From assembly GCA_964389475.1 (NCBI GenBank), contig CAYMFD010000003.1:36909-100908 (forward strand): DNA of 64,000 bases. Direction: 5' to 3'. Below are positions 1 to 9,169 of the stretch, one piece after another. This DNA is from CAYMFD01 sp964389475. Lineage in GTDB: Bacteria > Bacteroidota > Bacteroidia > Chitinophagales > Saprospiraceae. The notes beneath the pieces were generated by a model, which saw nothing but the letters and a program-made list of their open reading frames with translations, was not told where the DNA came from and did not search any database. How positions within the stretch are numbered: position 1 is the first letter of the stretch; each line of letters starts with the position of its first letter. Both the position numbers and the translations under genes were made by a program.

Positions 1-65
1 TTGTAGGTGTTCCTTACCTTGGCCCTTGTAAACAATTATACACCGATGCGGTGGTATAACGCTGC

Positions 66-1334
66 ATGAAAGGAGACAAAACTGGTCAAATGAATATTAC
101 AGAGCGGATAAAAGGCGACAGAGGTCCTCTGGGGACATTTGCTTCGACATCGGAGGGGTACTACATCTTTCCCAAGATAGAAGGAGAGCTTGGTAACAGA
201 ATGACCTTTAAAGGAAAAGAGGTCGTGATGTGGTCGATCAATAACTACCTAGGTCTAGCCAATCACCCAGAGGTGAGGGAGGCAGATGCACAGGCCTCAA
301 AAGACTGGGGACTAGGTTATCCCATGGGTAGCCGTATGATGAGTGGTAATACAGAGATGCACGACATCCTTGAGGGAGAGTTAGCAGACTTTGTATCGAC
401 AGAGGCGGCCGTCTTGGTTAACTTCGGTTACCAAGGTATCATGTCAGCTGTAGACTGCCTCGTGACGCGTCGCGATGTGATCGTCTATGATGCTAACTGT
501 CATGCCTGTATCGTCGATGGTGTACGTATGCACAGCGGTAAGCGATTTGCCTTTAAGCATAATGATATGGAGAGCCTGGAGAAGCACCTTATCTCTGCCT
601 GTGCACTAGCAGAAAAGCAGGGTGGTGGCGTGATGGTGATCAGTGAAGGTGTATTCGGTATGCAGGGCGACCAGGGTAAGCTTAAGGAGATAGCCGCCCT
701 CAAGCGAGACTACGACTTCTTACTGATGGTAGATGATGCCCATGGTTTCGGTACGCTAGGTGCTACTGGTGCTGGAGCAGGAGAGGAGCAGGGTGTCATG
801 GATCAGATCGATGTCTACTTCGCTACCTTTGCCAAGAGTATGGGTAGCATAGGCGCATTCCTCGCTGGCACGACGGATATGATGCAGTTCCTCAAGTACA
901 ATATGCGTAGCCAGATATTCGCCAAGTCTATGCCTATGACGCAGGTCGTCGGTAACCGTAAGCGTCTAGAGATGCTACGTACGACACCCGCCTACAAAGA
1001 ACAATTGTGGACTAATGTCCGTAACCTCCAGAGCCGCCTACGAGAGGCGGGTTTTAACCTAGGTAATACCAATAGCTGCGTTACGCCAGTATTCCTCAAT
1101 GGTACTGTGGAGGAAGCGACCCACCTCGTGATGGACCTCCGTGAGAACTACTCTGTATTCTGCAGTATCGTCGTATATCCGGTAATACCTAAGGGTATGA
1201 TACTACTGCGCCTGATACCGACAGCAACACATACGGACGAGGATATAGATATCACGGTCAAGGCATTCGTCGCTATCAAAGACAAACTACTTAGCGGTGC
1301 TTACCGTAAGGCAGAGATCGTACAGCCCGACTAA
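66..1334 (+). CDS. PLP-dependent alpha-oxoamine synthase / class I-II aminotransferase-fold enzyme
   Basis: This is a fold-type I PLP enzyme of the alpha-oxoamine synthase family, which includes KBL, BioF and serine palmitoyltransferase. These enzymes condense an amino acid with an acyl-CoA. The cofactor-binding motif DDAHGFGTLG lies at about residues 223-232 and the Schiff-base lysine is K257 in FATFAKSMGS. The NNYLGL motif near residue 59 is typical of the family. The true substrate cannot be read from the sequence. Bacteroidota carry a conserved subgroup of this length whose product is unsettled. ATG codons at 66 and 90 are both possible; MNITERI at 90 fits the remembered family start better. 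The VOC gene follows after 9 bases, so the two are probably co-transcribed. Confidence 0.85.
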   Translation: MKGDKTGQMNITERIKGDRGPLGTFASTSEGYYIFPKIEGELGNRMTFKGKEVVMWSINNYLGLANHPEVREADAQASKDWGLGYPMGSRMMSGNTEMHDILEGELADFVSTEAAVLVNFGYQGIMSAVDCLVTRRDVIVYDANCHACIVDGVRMHSGKRFAFKHNDMESLEKHLISACALAEKQGGGVMVISEGVFGMQGDQGKLKEIAALKRDYDFLLMVDDAHGFGTLGATGAGAGEEQGVMDQIDVYFATFAKSMGSIGAFLAGTTDMMQFLKYNMRSQIFAKSMPMTQVVGNRKRLEMLRTTPAYKEQLWTNVRNLQSRLREAGFNLGNTNSCVTPVFLNGTVEEATHLVMDLRENYSVFCSIVVYPVIPKGMILLRLIPTATHTDEDIDITVKAFVAIKDKLLSGAYRKAEIVQPD

Positions 1335-1343
1335 ATCATAGCC

Positions 1344-2390
1344 ATGAGTTATCGTTTATGTGGTATCCAGCAGGTGGGTATCGGTGTCAGTAAGGTCTAC
1401 GAAGGCTTTGACTGGTACAAGCAGCACCTAGGTATGGATATGATGATCTTCGATGAGGCTGCCGAGGCTGCCCTCATGCTGCCCTACACTGAGGGTAAGC
1501 CGAGATCTAGACACGCGGTACTAGCCCTCAACTATGCCGGTGGCGGTGGTCTTGAGATCTGGCAGTATACTAGCCGTGAGCCGCAACCATCCGCCTTTGA
1601 GATCCAGTACGGAGACCTGGGCATCTTTAGTATCAAGTTTAAGGCGGGAAGCGTAGCAGCTAGTAGCCAGCGTCTAAAGGATCATCTCGTTGCTGATATG
1701 GCCATCAATCCTGGAGGTAAGCCACATGCCTGGGGTCGCGATCCATTCGGCAACTACTGGGAGCTAGAGGAGGCTCGAGACTGGTATAAGGAAGGGTTTC
1801 ACCATACAGGTGGCGTGCAAGGCGTTACCATCGGGGTGAGTGATATAGACCACAGTGTCAAGTTTTACCGAGAGGTCCTCGGTTATGACGTCGTGACTTA
1901 CGACGAGAGTGGACATCATGCCGATCTAGCTGGCTTACCTGGAGGTAGTGAGGCTTACCGCCGTGTCAAGCTCCAGCATGCAGCAGCATATAAGGGACCT
2001 TTTGCGCCGTTGCTCGGCTCTACTGAGATAGAGCTGGTACAGGCGCTAGACCGTACACCTCGCAAGATATTCGGCGATAGGATGTGGGGAGACCTCGGCT
2101 ACATACACCTCTGCTACGACGTACGTGGTATGGACGGCCTTAAAGCGGCCTGCGAGGAGCAGGGCCACCCATTTACTGTAGATAGTGCAGATTCATTCGA
2201 TATGGGCGAGGCGGCAGGCCGATTCGCTTACTGCGAAGATCCCGATGGTACCTTGATAGAGTTCGTCGAGGCACACAAGATATCCCTTCTTAAAAAGTTT
2301 GGCTGGTATCTCGACCTCACCAAGCGACGAGACGACCAGCCCCTGCCTTGGTACATCTTTAAGGCGATGAGCTTTAGTCGTAAGAAGTAG
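1344..2390 (+). CDS. Double-domain VOC (glyoxalase/dioxygenase-fold) protein
   Basis: The protein has two vicinal-oxygen-chelate modules, at about residues 5-145 and 155-315. Each ends in the typical strand: DPFGNYWELEE in the first and DPDGTLIEFVE in the second, where the glutamate is a usual metal ligand. Histidines sit at the start of the second module (GFHHTGG and QGVTIGVSD). The family includes glyoxalases, extradiol dioxygenases and 4-hydroxyphenylpyruvate dioxygenase, and the substrate is not evident. It starts 9 bases after the PLP enzyme, and a phenylalanine hydroxylase lies 250 bases downstream. A link to aromatic or acyl-amino-ketone metabolism is possible but is inference only. 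Confidence 0.8.
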   Translation: MSYRLCGIQQVGIGVSKVYEGFDWYKQHLGMDMMIFDEAAEAALMLPYTEGKPRSRHAVLALNYAGGGGLEIWQYTSREPQPSAFEIQYGDLGIFSIKFKAGSVAASSQRLKDHLVADMAINPGGKPHAWGRDPFGNYWELEEARDWYKEGFHHTGGVQGVTIGVSDIDHSVKFYREVLGYDVVTYDESGHHADLAGLPGGSEAYRRVKLQHAAAYKGPFAPLLGSTEIELVQALDRTPRKIFGDRMWGDLGYIHLCYDVRGMDGLKAACEEQGHPFTVDSADSFDMGEAAGRFAYCEDPDGTLIEFVEAHKISLLKKFGWYLDLTKRRDDQPLPWYIFKAMSFSRKK

Positions 2391-2640
2391 GGTAGATGAC
2401 TGATCGGCGTGATACGACCTATACACGTGCCGGGACCAGCACCCTACGATGTGACCAGCTAGATCGATGGTAGGTGATGGAGAAGGTGTCTGGTTTAGTG
2501 ACCTGTCGCTATGCACGATGATTTAAGATATCATGACCTGCAAGGTACGCTGAGCGACTCTAGTCCTAGGTTTTTAGTACCCTGTGTACCGTAATCTATA
2601 CCTTGCGTGCCTTTCGCACGGATGTGAATAATCGTTCCCT

Positions 2641-4389
2641 ATGAGAGCACCTACGTTTGAGAGCAATGAATTAATCGATCGACTGCCCAAGCACCTCAAG
2701 CAGTTCATCAAGCCGCAGGAGTACGATAGTTATACTCCCATCGACCAGGCAGTATGGCGATATGTAATGCGTAGGCTGGTCCGTCACTTATCTGTCGTCG
2801 CCCATGAGTCTTACATACGAGGTCTAGAGATGACTGGCGTAGGGGTCGAGTCGATACCGAGTATGTATGGGATGAATCGGATCTTGAAGGATATCGGATG
2901 GGCTGCCGTGGCGGTCGATGGTTTCATACCGCCCAATGCCTTTATGGAGTTTCAGGCATATAAGGTCCTCGTGATAGCCTCTGATATGAGGCAACTCGAA
3001 AACATACAATACACACCGGCACCAGACATCATCCATGAGTCTGCCGGCCATGCGCCGATTATCGCCAATCCTGACTATGCGGAATATCTACGCCGGTTGG
3101 GCGAGATAGGTGCCCGAGCGATCTTGTCTCGGCATGATATGGAGGTCTACGAGGCGGTACGAAGCCTCTCTATACTCAAGGAGGCACGAGGCACGTCACA
3201 GTCTGAGATCGACAAGGCAGAGGAGCTAGTCACCGCCCTGCAGTCGAAGGAGGTGGAGCTATCAGAGATGGCAATGATGCGTAATCTTCAGTGGTGGTCC
3301 GTCGAGTACGGGCTCATAGGCACGCTAGAGGACCCCAAGATCTATGGTGCAGGGCTACTCTCATCGATAGGAGAGAGCCTGTCCTGTCTGCAAGACGATG
3401 TCACCAAACTACCCTATACGATCAGTGCGGCCTACCGCGAGTTTGACGTGACGAGGCCACAGCCACAGCTATACGTGACACCGGACTTTTCGCATCTGAT
3501 GCAGGTGCTTGAGGAGTTTGCCAATACACTAAGCCTTAGGGGCGGAGGTAGTAAAGGGGTGCAGAAGTTGATCGAATCGCAGATGGTCGGTAGTATCGAG
3601 CTCAATACGGGCTTGCAGGTGACGGGTAGGTTTTCTCGGGTCCTCCTCGATGATGACAAGAGGGTTATCTTCTTCGAGACGGAAGGGCCTACGGCACTGG
3701 CTTTTCGCGAAAAAGAGCTGATCGGCCATGGTGTCGAGCAGCATACTGATGGATTCAGCTCGCCACTCGGCAGGCTTAAAAACATCAACCTTGCCATAGA
3801 GGAGATGGGCCCAGTAGACCTCAAGGCATACAATTTCTATGATAATAAGTGGCTGTCCTTCGAGTTCGAAAGCGGTATAAGGGTGGAAGGGCTCAACGTA
3901 ACGGGCATCAGGAATATCTATGGCAAACTCATGCTGATAGAGCTCGTTGACTGTACTGTGGTTTATGGAGAGGAGGAGCTTTTTACACCAGACCAAGGGA
4001 CGTACTACATGCTAGTCGGATCAGAGATCGTATCAGCATTTGCAGGCAGTGCCGACCATCGTTCTTTTCCCAATCTATACCATGAGTCCTCCACGCTGAC
4101 CATCCAGCCAGACGCTACACCTGCCAAGCGTCAGCTAGAGGTCGCCTATGCTACGATACGCCAACATAGGGAAGAAGGCCTTGAGGATGAGGCTTACCTG
4201 CGAAAGCTCTTCGGTACCATCAGACAAGACCATCCTAGTGAGTGGCTGCTGCTGGTCGAGATGCTAGAGATTGTGAGAGAGTCGGAGCTATCTGCAAAGA
4301 TTGTAGACTACTTGACCGACCTAGCTCAGTCTCAGTCCCACTTGCGGCAGTTGATTGAGGATGGTATACAGCTGATAGAGGAAGCATAA
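2641..4389 (+). CDS. phhA: Phenylalanine 4-monooxygenase, long form with C-terminal extension
   Basis: This is a pterin-dependent aromatic amino acid hydroxylase that converts phenylalanine to tyrosine. The iron-binding HESAGH motif gives ligands H132 and H137, and the third ligand is probably E222 in WWSVEYGLIG. The catalytic domain covers about residues 30-330. The usual bacterial enzyme is about 260-300 residues, whereas this one has 582. The extra 250 C-terminal residues resemble no domain I can name; Bacteroidota long-form homologues share this extension. Upstream is a 250-base gap after the VOC gene, so it probably has its own promoter. Confidence 0.88.
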   Translation: MRAPTFESNELIDRLPKHLKQFIKPQEYDSYTPIDQAVWRYVMRRLVRHLSVVAHESYIRGLEMTGVGVESIPSMYGMNRILKDIGWAAVAVDGFIPPNAFMEFQAYKVLVIASDMRQLENIQYTPAPDIIHESAGHAPIIANPDYAEYLRRLGEIGARAILSRHDMEVYEAVRSLSILKEARGTSQSEIDKAEELVTALQSKEVELSEMAMMRNLQWWSVEYGLIGTLEDPKIYGAGLLSSIGESLSCLQDDVTKLPYTISAAYREFDVTRPQPQLYVTPDFSHLMQVLEEFANTLSLRGGGSKGVQKLIESQMVGSIELNTGLQVTGRFSRVLLDDDKRVIFFETEGPTALAFREKELIGHGVEQHTDGFSSPLGRLKNINLAIEEMGPVDLKAYNFYDNKWLSFEFESGIRVEGLNVTGIRNIYGKLMLIELVDCTVVYGEEELFTPDQGTYYMLVGSEIVSAFAGSADHRSFPNLYHESSTLTIQPDATPAKRQLEVAYATIRQHREEGLEDEAYLRKLFGTIRQDHPSEWLLLVEMLEIVRESELSAKIVDYLTDLAQSQSHLRQLIEDGIQLIEEA

Positions 4390-4472
4390 GCCTGATGGCC
4401 TTAGTCAACGACTCGTATTAGGAGGTCCTCAGGTGTCTGCGAGCTATCATCGCGTTGGTATATATTGGTAGA

Positions 4473-5906
4473 CTACTGCGCCGATATTCGGAGTATACGA
4501 CCAGGCTCCTCCACACCTACGTATAGGTAGCCATCGGCTCCCATCTCGATGCTGCGTACTCGACCAATGCCCTCGAGGATCCGCTCTTCGTGGATGACTT
4601 GCCCGACACTATCGAGGCGTATGCGGCTGATATAGTCAAATCGTAAGGACCCCGTCAGTATATCGCCCTCCCATTGTGAGAACTGGGGCCCACGGACGAT
4701 CGCCATCCCGCTTGGTGCTATCGATGGTACCCAGGTACGCCGTGCATCGACCATGTCCGGGGCACTCGTCTTGTCCGTGAAGGTGGTACCGTTGTAGTTG
4801 ATGCCGTAGGAGACGGTCGGCCAGCCGTAGTTCTGTCCCGGTATGACGAGATTGAGCTCATCGCCGCCTCGTGGTCCATGCTCGTGCTCCCACAGTTCTC
4901 CGCGCTGGCTATCATAGACGAGGCCTTGCGGATTGCGATGCCCGTAAGACCAGATAGAGGGGATGGAGCCGTCCTTCCCCACGAAGGGGTTGTCCGCAGG
5001 GACGGTGCCGTCAAGATTGAGACGGTGGATCTTACCACAGCTATTGGTGAGATACTGCGGGTGATCGTCGCGTTTGCCTCGGTCTCCCACGCTGATATAG
5101 AGATGCCCATCATCATCGAAGACAATCCTAGATCCGAAGTGGTATCGAGTATCGACATACGGCTCTGCGACGAAGATGTCCTTGACATCCGAGAGTCGAT
5201 CTCCATCCAGTCTTCCCATGACTAGCGCTGTCGTGCCCTTGTCTTCGTTTACGGCCTTTTTTGAATAGCTAAGGTAGATGATGTTGTTATCCTCGAAGGC
5301 AGGGTGTAGGGCTATGTCAAGGAGGCCTCCTTGGCCGAAGTCCCATACTGGCGGTATGCCCTCAATGCGGACGGCCTCTTGCCCAGGTGCTTGTACATAC
5401 ACTGACCCGCTCTTGTCGGTGAAGTAGCACGTGCCGCCCTCGTCGACCTTGATGCCCCATGGGATAGCAGCAGCCATTGATACCGTATCGATCACGAGTT
5501 GATAGTCCTCTTCTTGATAGTATTTAGGGGTCTCAACGATCTCCTCGCCATAGGTGTCCCTATCTGCGATACCGTTGAGTATATAGCTTGTCAAAGAGTC
5601 GATCTGTCTGTCCTCTAGTGCTCCTTCGAAGGCCGGCATCCCTTGCTTGGGCAGACCCTTTTTGATAGATCGTGTGATACTAGCACTGTCGCTACCTGCC
5701 TTCCATTTACGATCAACAAACACTCGAGCATTAGCACCGTGACAGCTCGAACAATACTGCTTAAAAAGGTGCGGTCCACTGTAGGTACTATCTAGTATAC
5801 TGCCGGTTGCAGTACTTGATGGGTAGATAGGCTCTGGCGTCAGATAGCTTAAGTCATACGTGCTCCACAGGGTGAGTAGGGTTAAGCTGAGGTATAGTGC
5901 TTTCAT
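4473..5906 (-). CDS. Cytochrome c - PQQ-type sugar dehydrogenase fusion, secreted
   Basis: The protein is exported. Its signal peptide starts at the ATG at 5906, and the open frame runs on to 5993 without signal-peptide character. A cytochrome c module near residues 40-120 has the heme motif CSSCH with a downstream methionine (GMPAF). A six-bladed beta-propeller of the glucose/sorbosone dehydrogenase family follows, with typical segments DFGQGGLLDIALHP, SYGHRNPQGL, WEHEHGPRGGDELN and NYGWPTVSYG. The likely role is periplasmic oxidation of an aldose, with electrons passed through the attached heme to the respiratory chain. The substrate is unknown. It lies alone between divergent or spaced neighbours. 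Confidence 0.87.
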   Translation of the reverse strand: MKALYLSLTLLTLWSTYDLSYLTPEPIYPSSTATGSILDSTYSGPHLFKQYCSSCHGANARVFVDRKWKAGSDSASITRSIKKGLPKQGMPAFEGALEDRQIDSLTSYILNGIADRDTYGEEIVETPKYYQEEDYQLVIDTVSMAAAIPWGIKVDEGGTCYFTDKSGSVYVQAPGQEAVRIEGIPPVWDFGQGGLLDIALHPAFEDNNIIYLSYSKKAVNEDKGTTALVMGRLDGDRLSDVKDIFVAEPYVDTRYHFGSRIVFDDDGHLYISVGDRGKRDDHPQYLTNSCGKIHRLNLDGTVPADNPFVGKDGSIPSIWSYGHRNPQGLVYDSQRGELWEHEHGPRGGDELNLVIPGQNYGWPTVSYGINYNGTTFTDKTSAPDMVDARRTWVPSIAPSGMAIVRGPQFSQWEGDILTGSLRFDYISRIRLDSVGQVIHEERILEGIGRVRSIEMGADGYLYVGVEEPGRILRISAQ

Positions 5907-6300
5907 AATTAGGTGCATGGTCGGTGAGATCATACAATGTACGACGAACCTACTGTGTTGTGCAAACGTCGATACTATAATCGAGAATTGCATATAAGTG
6001 TCGGCAGGGTAGTTAAGGACATATGTACACAGTGATTACTCAAAATCTCGCTGCGGGGATAAAGAAATACACATAAGTTGTACATGACAATAGATCTGTG
6101 ACTATGGATCCTCTTGGACACTTACTCTCTTAACCCTGGAGAAGTCAAGATATGTTGTAGAGTCATGCAAAGGATGAGTTTTGGAGAGAGAAAAGTAACC
6201 TGCTATTTATCTAAGAATATCTCTACGCCAGTATTTCTGTCTATCGTCATTTAGGATAGAAATGTCCCTGCTTACTAGTAGGAGTATTTCTTATCAGTAG
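5907..6300. other. Intergenic region, 394 bases, no gene seen
   Basis: This lies between the starts and ends of two minus-strand genes. It should hold the leader and promoter of the sugar dehydrogenase, but no clear TAnnTTTG element was found on that strand. No RNA gene, repeat or convincing small ORF was recognised. Confidence 0.4.
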
Positions 6301-7290
6301 TTACTCCATTGCAACCTCAAGCATCACATCCCGACCAGTTGCTATGTCTGCAGCCGTATTTTCTATCGTGATATCAGGCTCTACACCTGGCTCTATCGAT
6401 GCCCCTGTCTTATCTATAAAGTCACTGACGGATACGGCGACCAGCCACCCATTGGATAGTTGGTAGCCTAGGTTGCCACCACCTCCGCCACCAGTAATCT
6501 GCCCTACAAGCTTCACATTTGGTAGGCCCTTCATCATTGCTGCAAAGTAGGAAGTAGCGGAGTAGGAGCCACGATTGATCAGTACATTGACGGGTATGTC
6601 AAAGTGGAAAGTAGGGTCAGGATAGGCCTTGATGGGCAGTAGGTCAGAGACGTCATCATGTGCAGGACCAGCCTTCTCTATGTATGAGCCTAGGGTCGTC
6701 TCCTCTGTGACTAGGATGCCGAGGAGGTCAGGGATGGCATTAGAGTCGCCGCCACTATTGTTACGTACATCGATGATGACCTTAGAGACCTCTAGTGCTG
6801 CCATCTGCTCAAAGATCGATCGGAATGCACCGTACCGGTTGAAGTCACGGAGGTAGATGTAGCCGATGCTGTCTTGGATGGTACCCCAGTAAAGGTTGCC
6901 TTGGCTGCCCAGCGAGTCCGTCACGTAGGTGTCTTTGATGAGCCGGTCGTCAAAGTGGATCTCATATCCCTGGCGGAATGGATGTGTCAGTGCCCTCTTC
7001 TGGGGACTTTCCAGCCTATTGTGGCTGTCTCTGAGCTCTAGTAGAGCCCCCTCCATCGCCGAGAAGAGCTCCTCGTCCGTTGTATTATTGTTACTTATCA
7101 TAGCGCTGTAGGCATTATATACCGCTATCCAGTCTACGTCTTTCTCGTCAAAGTATATATAGTTTTCGTCTACCCAGTTCCAGAATTCTAAGAATAGGGC
7201 TGAGGCGTCCTGGTTAGCTTCTGACTGAGTACTAGCGCAAGCGGTGCATAGTGTAGCGATGAGTAGGATGCATAGTATTCGATGTGTCAT
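6301..7290 (-). CDS. S41-family peptidase, lipoprotein
   Basis: The N-terminus is a lipoprotein signal with lipobox LCTAC (Cys18), so the protein is envelope-anchored. The S41/tail-specific protease core follows: a beta strand VIIDVRNNSGGDSN near residues 171-184 and the nucleophile region NRGSYSAT, with Ser244 the probable catalytic serine. A glycine-rich turn GQITGGGGGGN comes after it. No PDZ domain is obvious, as in other short Bacteroidota members of 320-350 residues. It probably degrades or processes periplasmic peptides; the substrate is not known. The next minus-strand gene upstream ends 24 bases away, so co-transcription with the beta-barrel gene is likely. Confidence 0.85.
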   Translation of the reverse strand: MTHRILCILLIATLCTACASTQSEANQDASALFLEFWNWVDENYIYFDEKDVDWIAVYNAYSAMISNNNTTDEELFSAMEGALLELRDSHNRLESPQKRALTHPFRQGYEIHFDDRLIKDTYVTDSLGSQGNLYWGTIQDSIGYIYLRDFNRYGAFRSIFEQMAALEVSKVIIDVRNNSGGDSNAIPDLLGILVTEETTLGSYIEKAGPAHDDVSDLLPIKAYPDPTFHFDIPVNVLINRGSYSATSYFAAMMKGLPNVKLVGQITGGGGGGNLGYQLSNGWLVAVSVSDFIDKTGASIEPGVEPDITIENTAADIATGRDVMLEVAME

Positions 7291-7314
7291 AGTGTATGAT
7301 GTTTAGGAGGTCGA

Positions 7315-8145
7315 TTAGTGGATGTAAGAGGCGCCGACATATATGTCGTGGGTATGCGTATGTAGAGCCTTACCTTGAGTATTGGCGTATAGGACATCAG
7401 CATTGTAATCGATGCTGAACATCACTTTGTCACTGAGGTAAAAGAATACTCCCATCTCTAGTCTAAAGCTGCGTACAGCATTGATCGTCCTTACCTTGCC
7501 ACTTCGTAATAGTGGACCTGCCATACCGGCTCGTGTCGGGGAGAATGTGTAAGCTTGTAAGTATCGCTCGGGGTATGGGTGACCGTAGGCGGGCTGGATC
7601 ATGTAGGATAGTAGTGCCGCTTGCCCACTTACAGAATAGCCGATATCTCCCCCTTTAGGTGCTGAAATCGGACTGGAATAGGTAAGTCTGGGTCCTATCG
7701 ACTGACCGATGTGGTAGGCGATAGGATTGTTATTGTAAAGAGCTGTACGAGTAGATGGAAAATTGAGTAGGGTGCTATGATCGATAAATCCACCCACCCA
7801 TATGCCAGTCTGTACCTGTCTCTCGTAAGAGTAGTATATGGCGGGTTTTATAGACCGCAAGGATAGTAGTGAGCCACTATTGCTGTTGATTGAGGTAAAC
7901 TGCATACGGATTTGGCTGATGCGCTTTTCGCTAGTCTGTCTGTAGCCTACTTCATACTTGGGACTCCATGCATGTTGAGCGACGGCACTCATCCGATGGT
8001 CTTGTATGTGAGTGTGCGAGAGGCCGATACGTACGGTGGCAGTTCTGATATTGTTCGCGACGTCTTGGCCCATCGTTGGGCTGGTGATAAGAGGTAGACT
8101 CATGGCAGTAAGAGTCCAGCTGAGGTATTGTAGTATTGATTTCAT
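7315..8145 (-). CDS. Secreted beta-barrel-like outer membrane protein, unknown
   Basis: A signal peptide of about 26 residues ends near TMGQ. The rest alternates aromatic and polar residues in short strands (for example YYSYERQVQTGIWVGG and RLEMGVFFYLSDKVMFSIDY), as in small outer membrane beta-barrels. No specific family was recognised. It lies 24 bases upstream of the S41 peptidase and downstream of a LytTR regulator. Confidence 0.6.
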   Translation of the reverse strand: MKSILQYLSWTLTAMSLPLITSPTMGQDVANNIRTATVRIGLSHTHIQDHRMSAVAQHAWSPKYEVGYRQTSEKRISQIRMQFTSINSNSGSLLSLRSIKPAIYYSYERQVQTGIWVGGFIDHSTLLNFPSTRTALYNNNPIAYHIGQSIGPRLTYSSPISAPKGGDIGYSVSGQAALLSYMIQPAYGHPYPERYLQAYTFSPTRAGMAGPLLRSGKVRTINAVRSFRLEMGVFFYLSDKVMFSIDYNADVLYANTQGKALHTHTHDIYVGASYIH

Positions 8146-8277
8146 GACCGCAATATGCAGGTCCGTCTGGCTTCTAGCAAGTCATCGTGACGGTCTGCAG
8201 TCTTTTGGGGTGGATGGTAAGTTTCCGTCTATCCCTGAGGATTGCTATTCGTCACAAGTTTGCTGTTTATCAGGTGT

Positions 8278-9090
8278 TTACAACATTTTTCTTAATTCCG
8301 CTACTTTACTGCGAGAGACAGGTACCTGTTTTTGTGTACCAGCAATTGAGAGTTTGGCGTTGGTGATATTGCCACTTATTTCTGTGACTCTGGATAGATT
8401 GACGACGTACTGTCGATGTACCTTTAGAAATGAATCGTCGAGCTGTGCAGCCACGTCTGTCAGTGTATTGCGCAGCATCTTTCTGGCCACGAGGTCACCG
8501 TCGGCTAGATGGAGGATCACATAGTTATCGTTGCTCTGTACGAATAGGAGATTGGCCGCTACTACCTGTGAGACTTCGTCCTTGTTGCGACCAGTTATAC
8601 GAAGGAAGTCAATACGACTATCACCCACGTCATGGTCACTATCTCCATAGCGTACTTCTCGATACTTAACATAGATAACGGCATAGTAGCCGAGCATGGG
8701 TACAAGTGCTACCGATGAAGCGTACATTAAGAAGTACAAGCTAGAAGACAGACTAGGCGTAATACCAAAGACAACCTGCCAATAGATGAAGCAGCCTGTA
8801 ATAGAGAAAAGCAGACAGCTGAATACATAGAAGACCTCATGCAAGACCGTCCATCGGTCTATTACTCTAACAGGAAGGAGAGCCGTTACTATGTAGTGGT
8901 AGACAGTGCCGACTATAAGTGAAACGATCCCATAGCCAGCAAGTATCAATGATTTGTGTTGATGAGAAAAACTACTCGTACCAAAGGGTTCAAATACAAT
9001 CAAGATGAAAGCCACACTAGCAGCAATCACAGAGAGGACACCTACAAAAGTGCGGTTGCTAGACTTGGGAAAGGGTACTTGGTGGATCAT
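8278..9090 (-). CDS. LytTR-type membrane-bound transcriptional regulator
   Basis: There are four predicted membrane segments in residues 15-145 (for example FVGVLSVIAASVAFILIVF). A C-terminal LytTR DNA-binding domain follows at about residues 170-270, with the typical stretches LFVQSNDNYVILHL, LKVHRQYVVNLSRV and VPVSRSKVAELRKML. The phosphoacceptor receiver domain of LytR/AgrA proteins is replaced by the membrane part, an architecture common in Bacteroidota. The start at 9090 (MIHQVPFP) matches the short N-termini usual for this family; the frame is open back to 9135. The target genes are unknown; the flanking beta-barrel and OmpA genes are plausible targets. Confidence 0.82.
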   Translation of the reverse strand: MIHQVPFPKSSNRTFVGVLSVIAASVAFILIVFEPFGTSSFSHQHKSLILAGYGIVSLIVGTVYHYIVTALLPVRVIDRWTVLHEVFYVFSCLLFSITGCFIYWQVVFGITPSLSSSLYFLMYASSVALVPMLGYYAVIYVKYREVRYGDSDHDVGDSRIDFLRITGRNKDEVSQVVAANLLFVQSNDNYVILHLADGDLVARKMLRNTLTDVAAQLDDSFLKVHRQYVVNLSRVTEISGNITNAKLSIAGTQKQVPVSRSKVAELRKML

Positions 9091-9169
9091 CGTAGTAGGT
9101 TGCAAAATAGAAAAAGGCCGAGCAACTACTGTCACTCGACCACCTATATCGTTACGAATTATTATCGAT

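Noticed and set aside
1..65. Possible end of an upstream gene
   Set aside because: Only 65 bases are visible and no frame can be supported.
2193..2516. Minus-strand open frame overlapping the end of the VOC gene
   Set aside because: It is antisense to a real gene with clear domain motifs and has no recognisable protein features.
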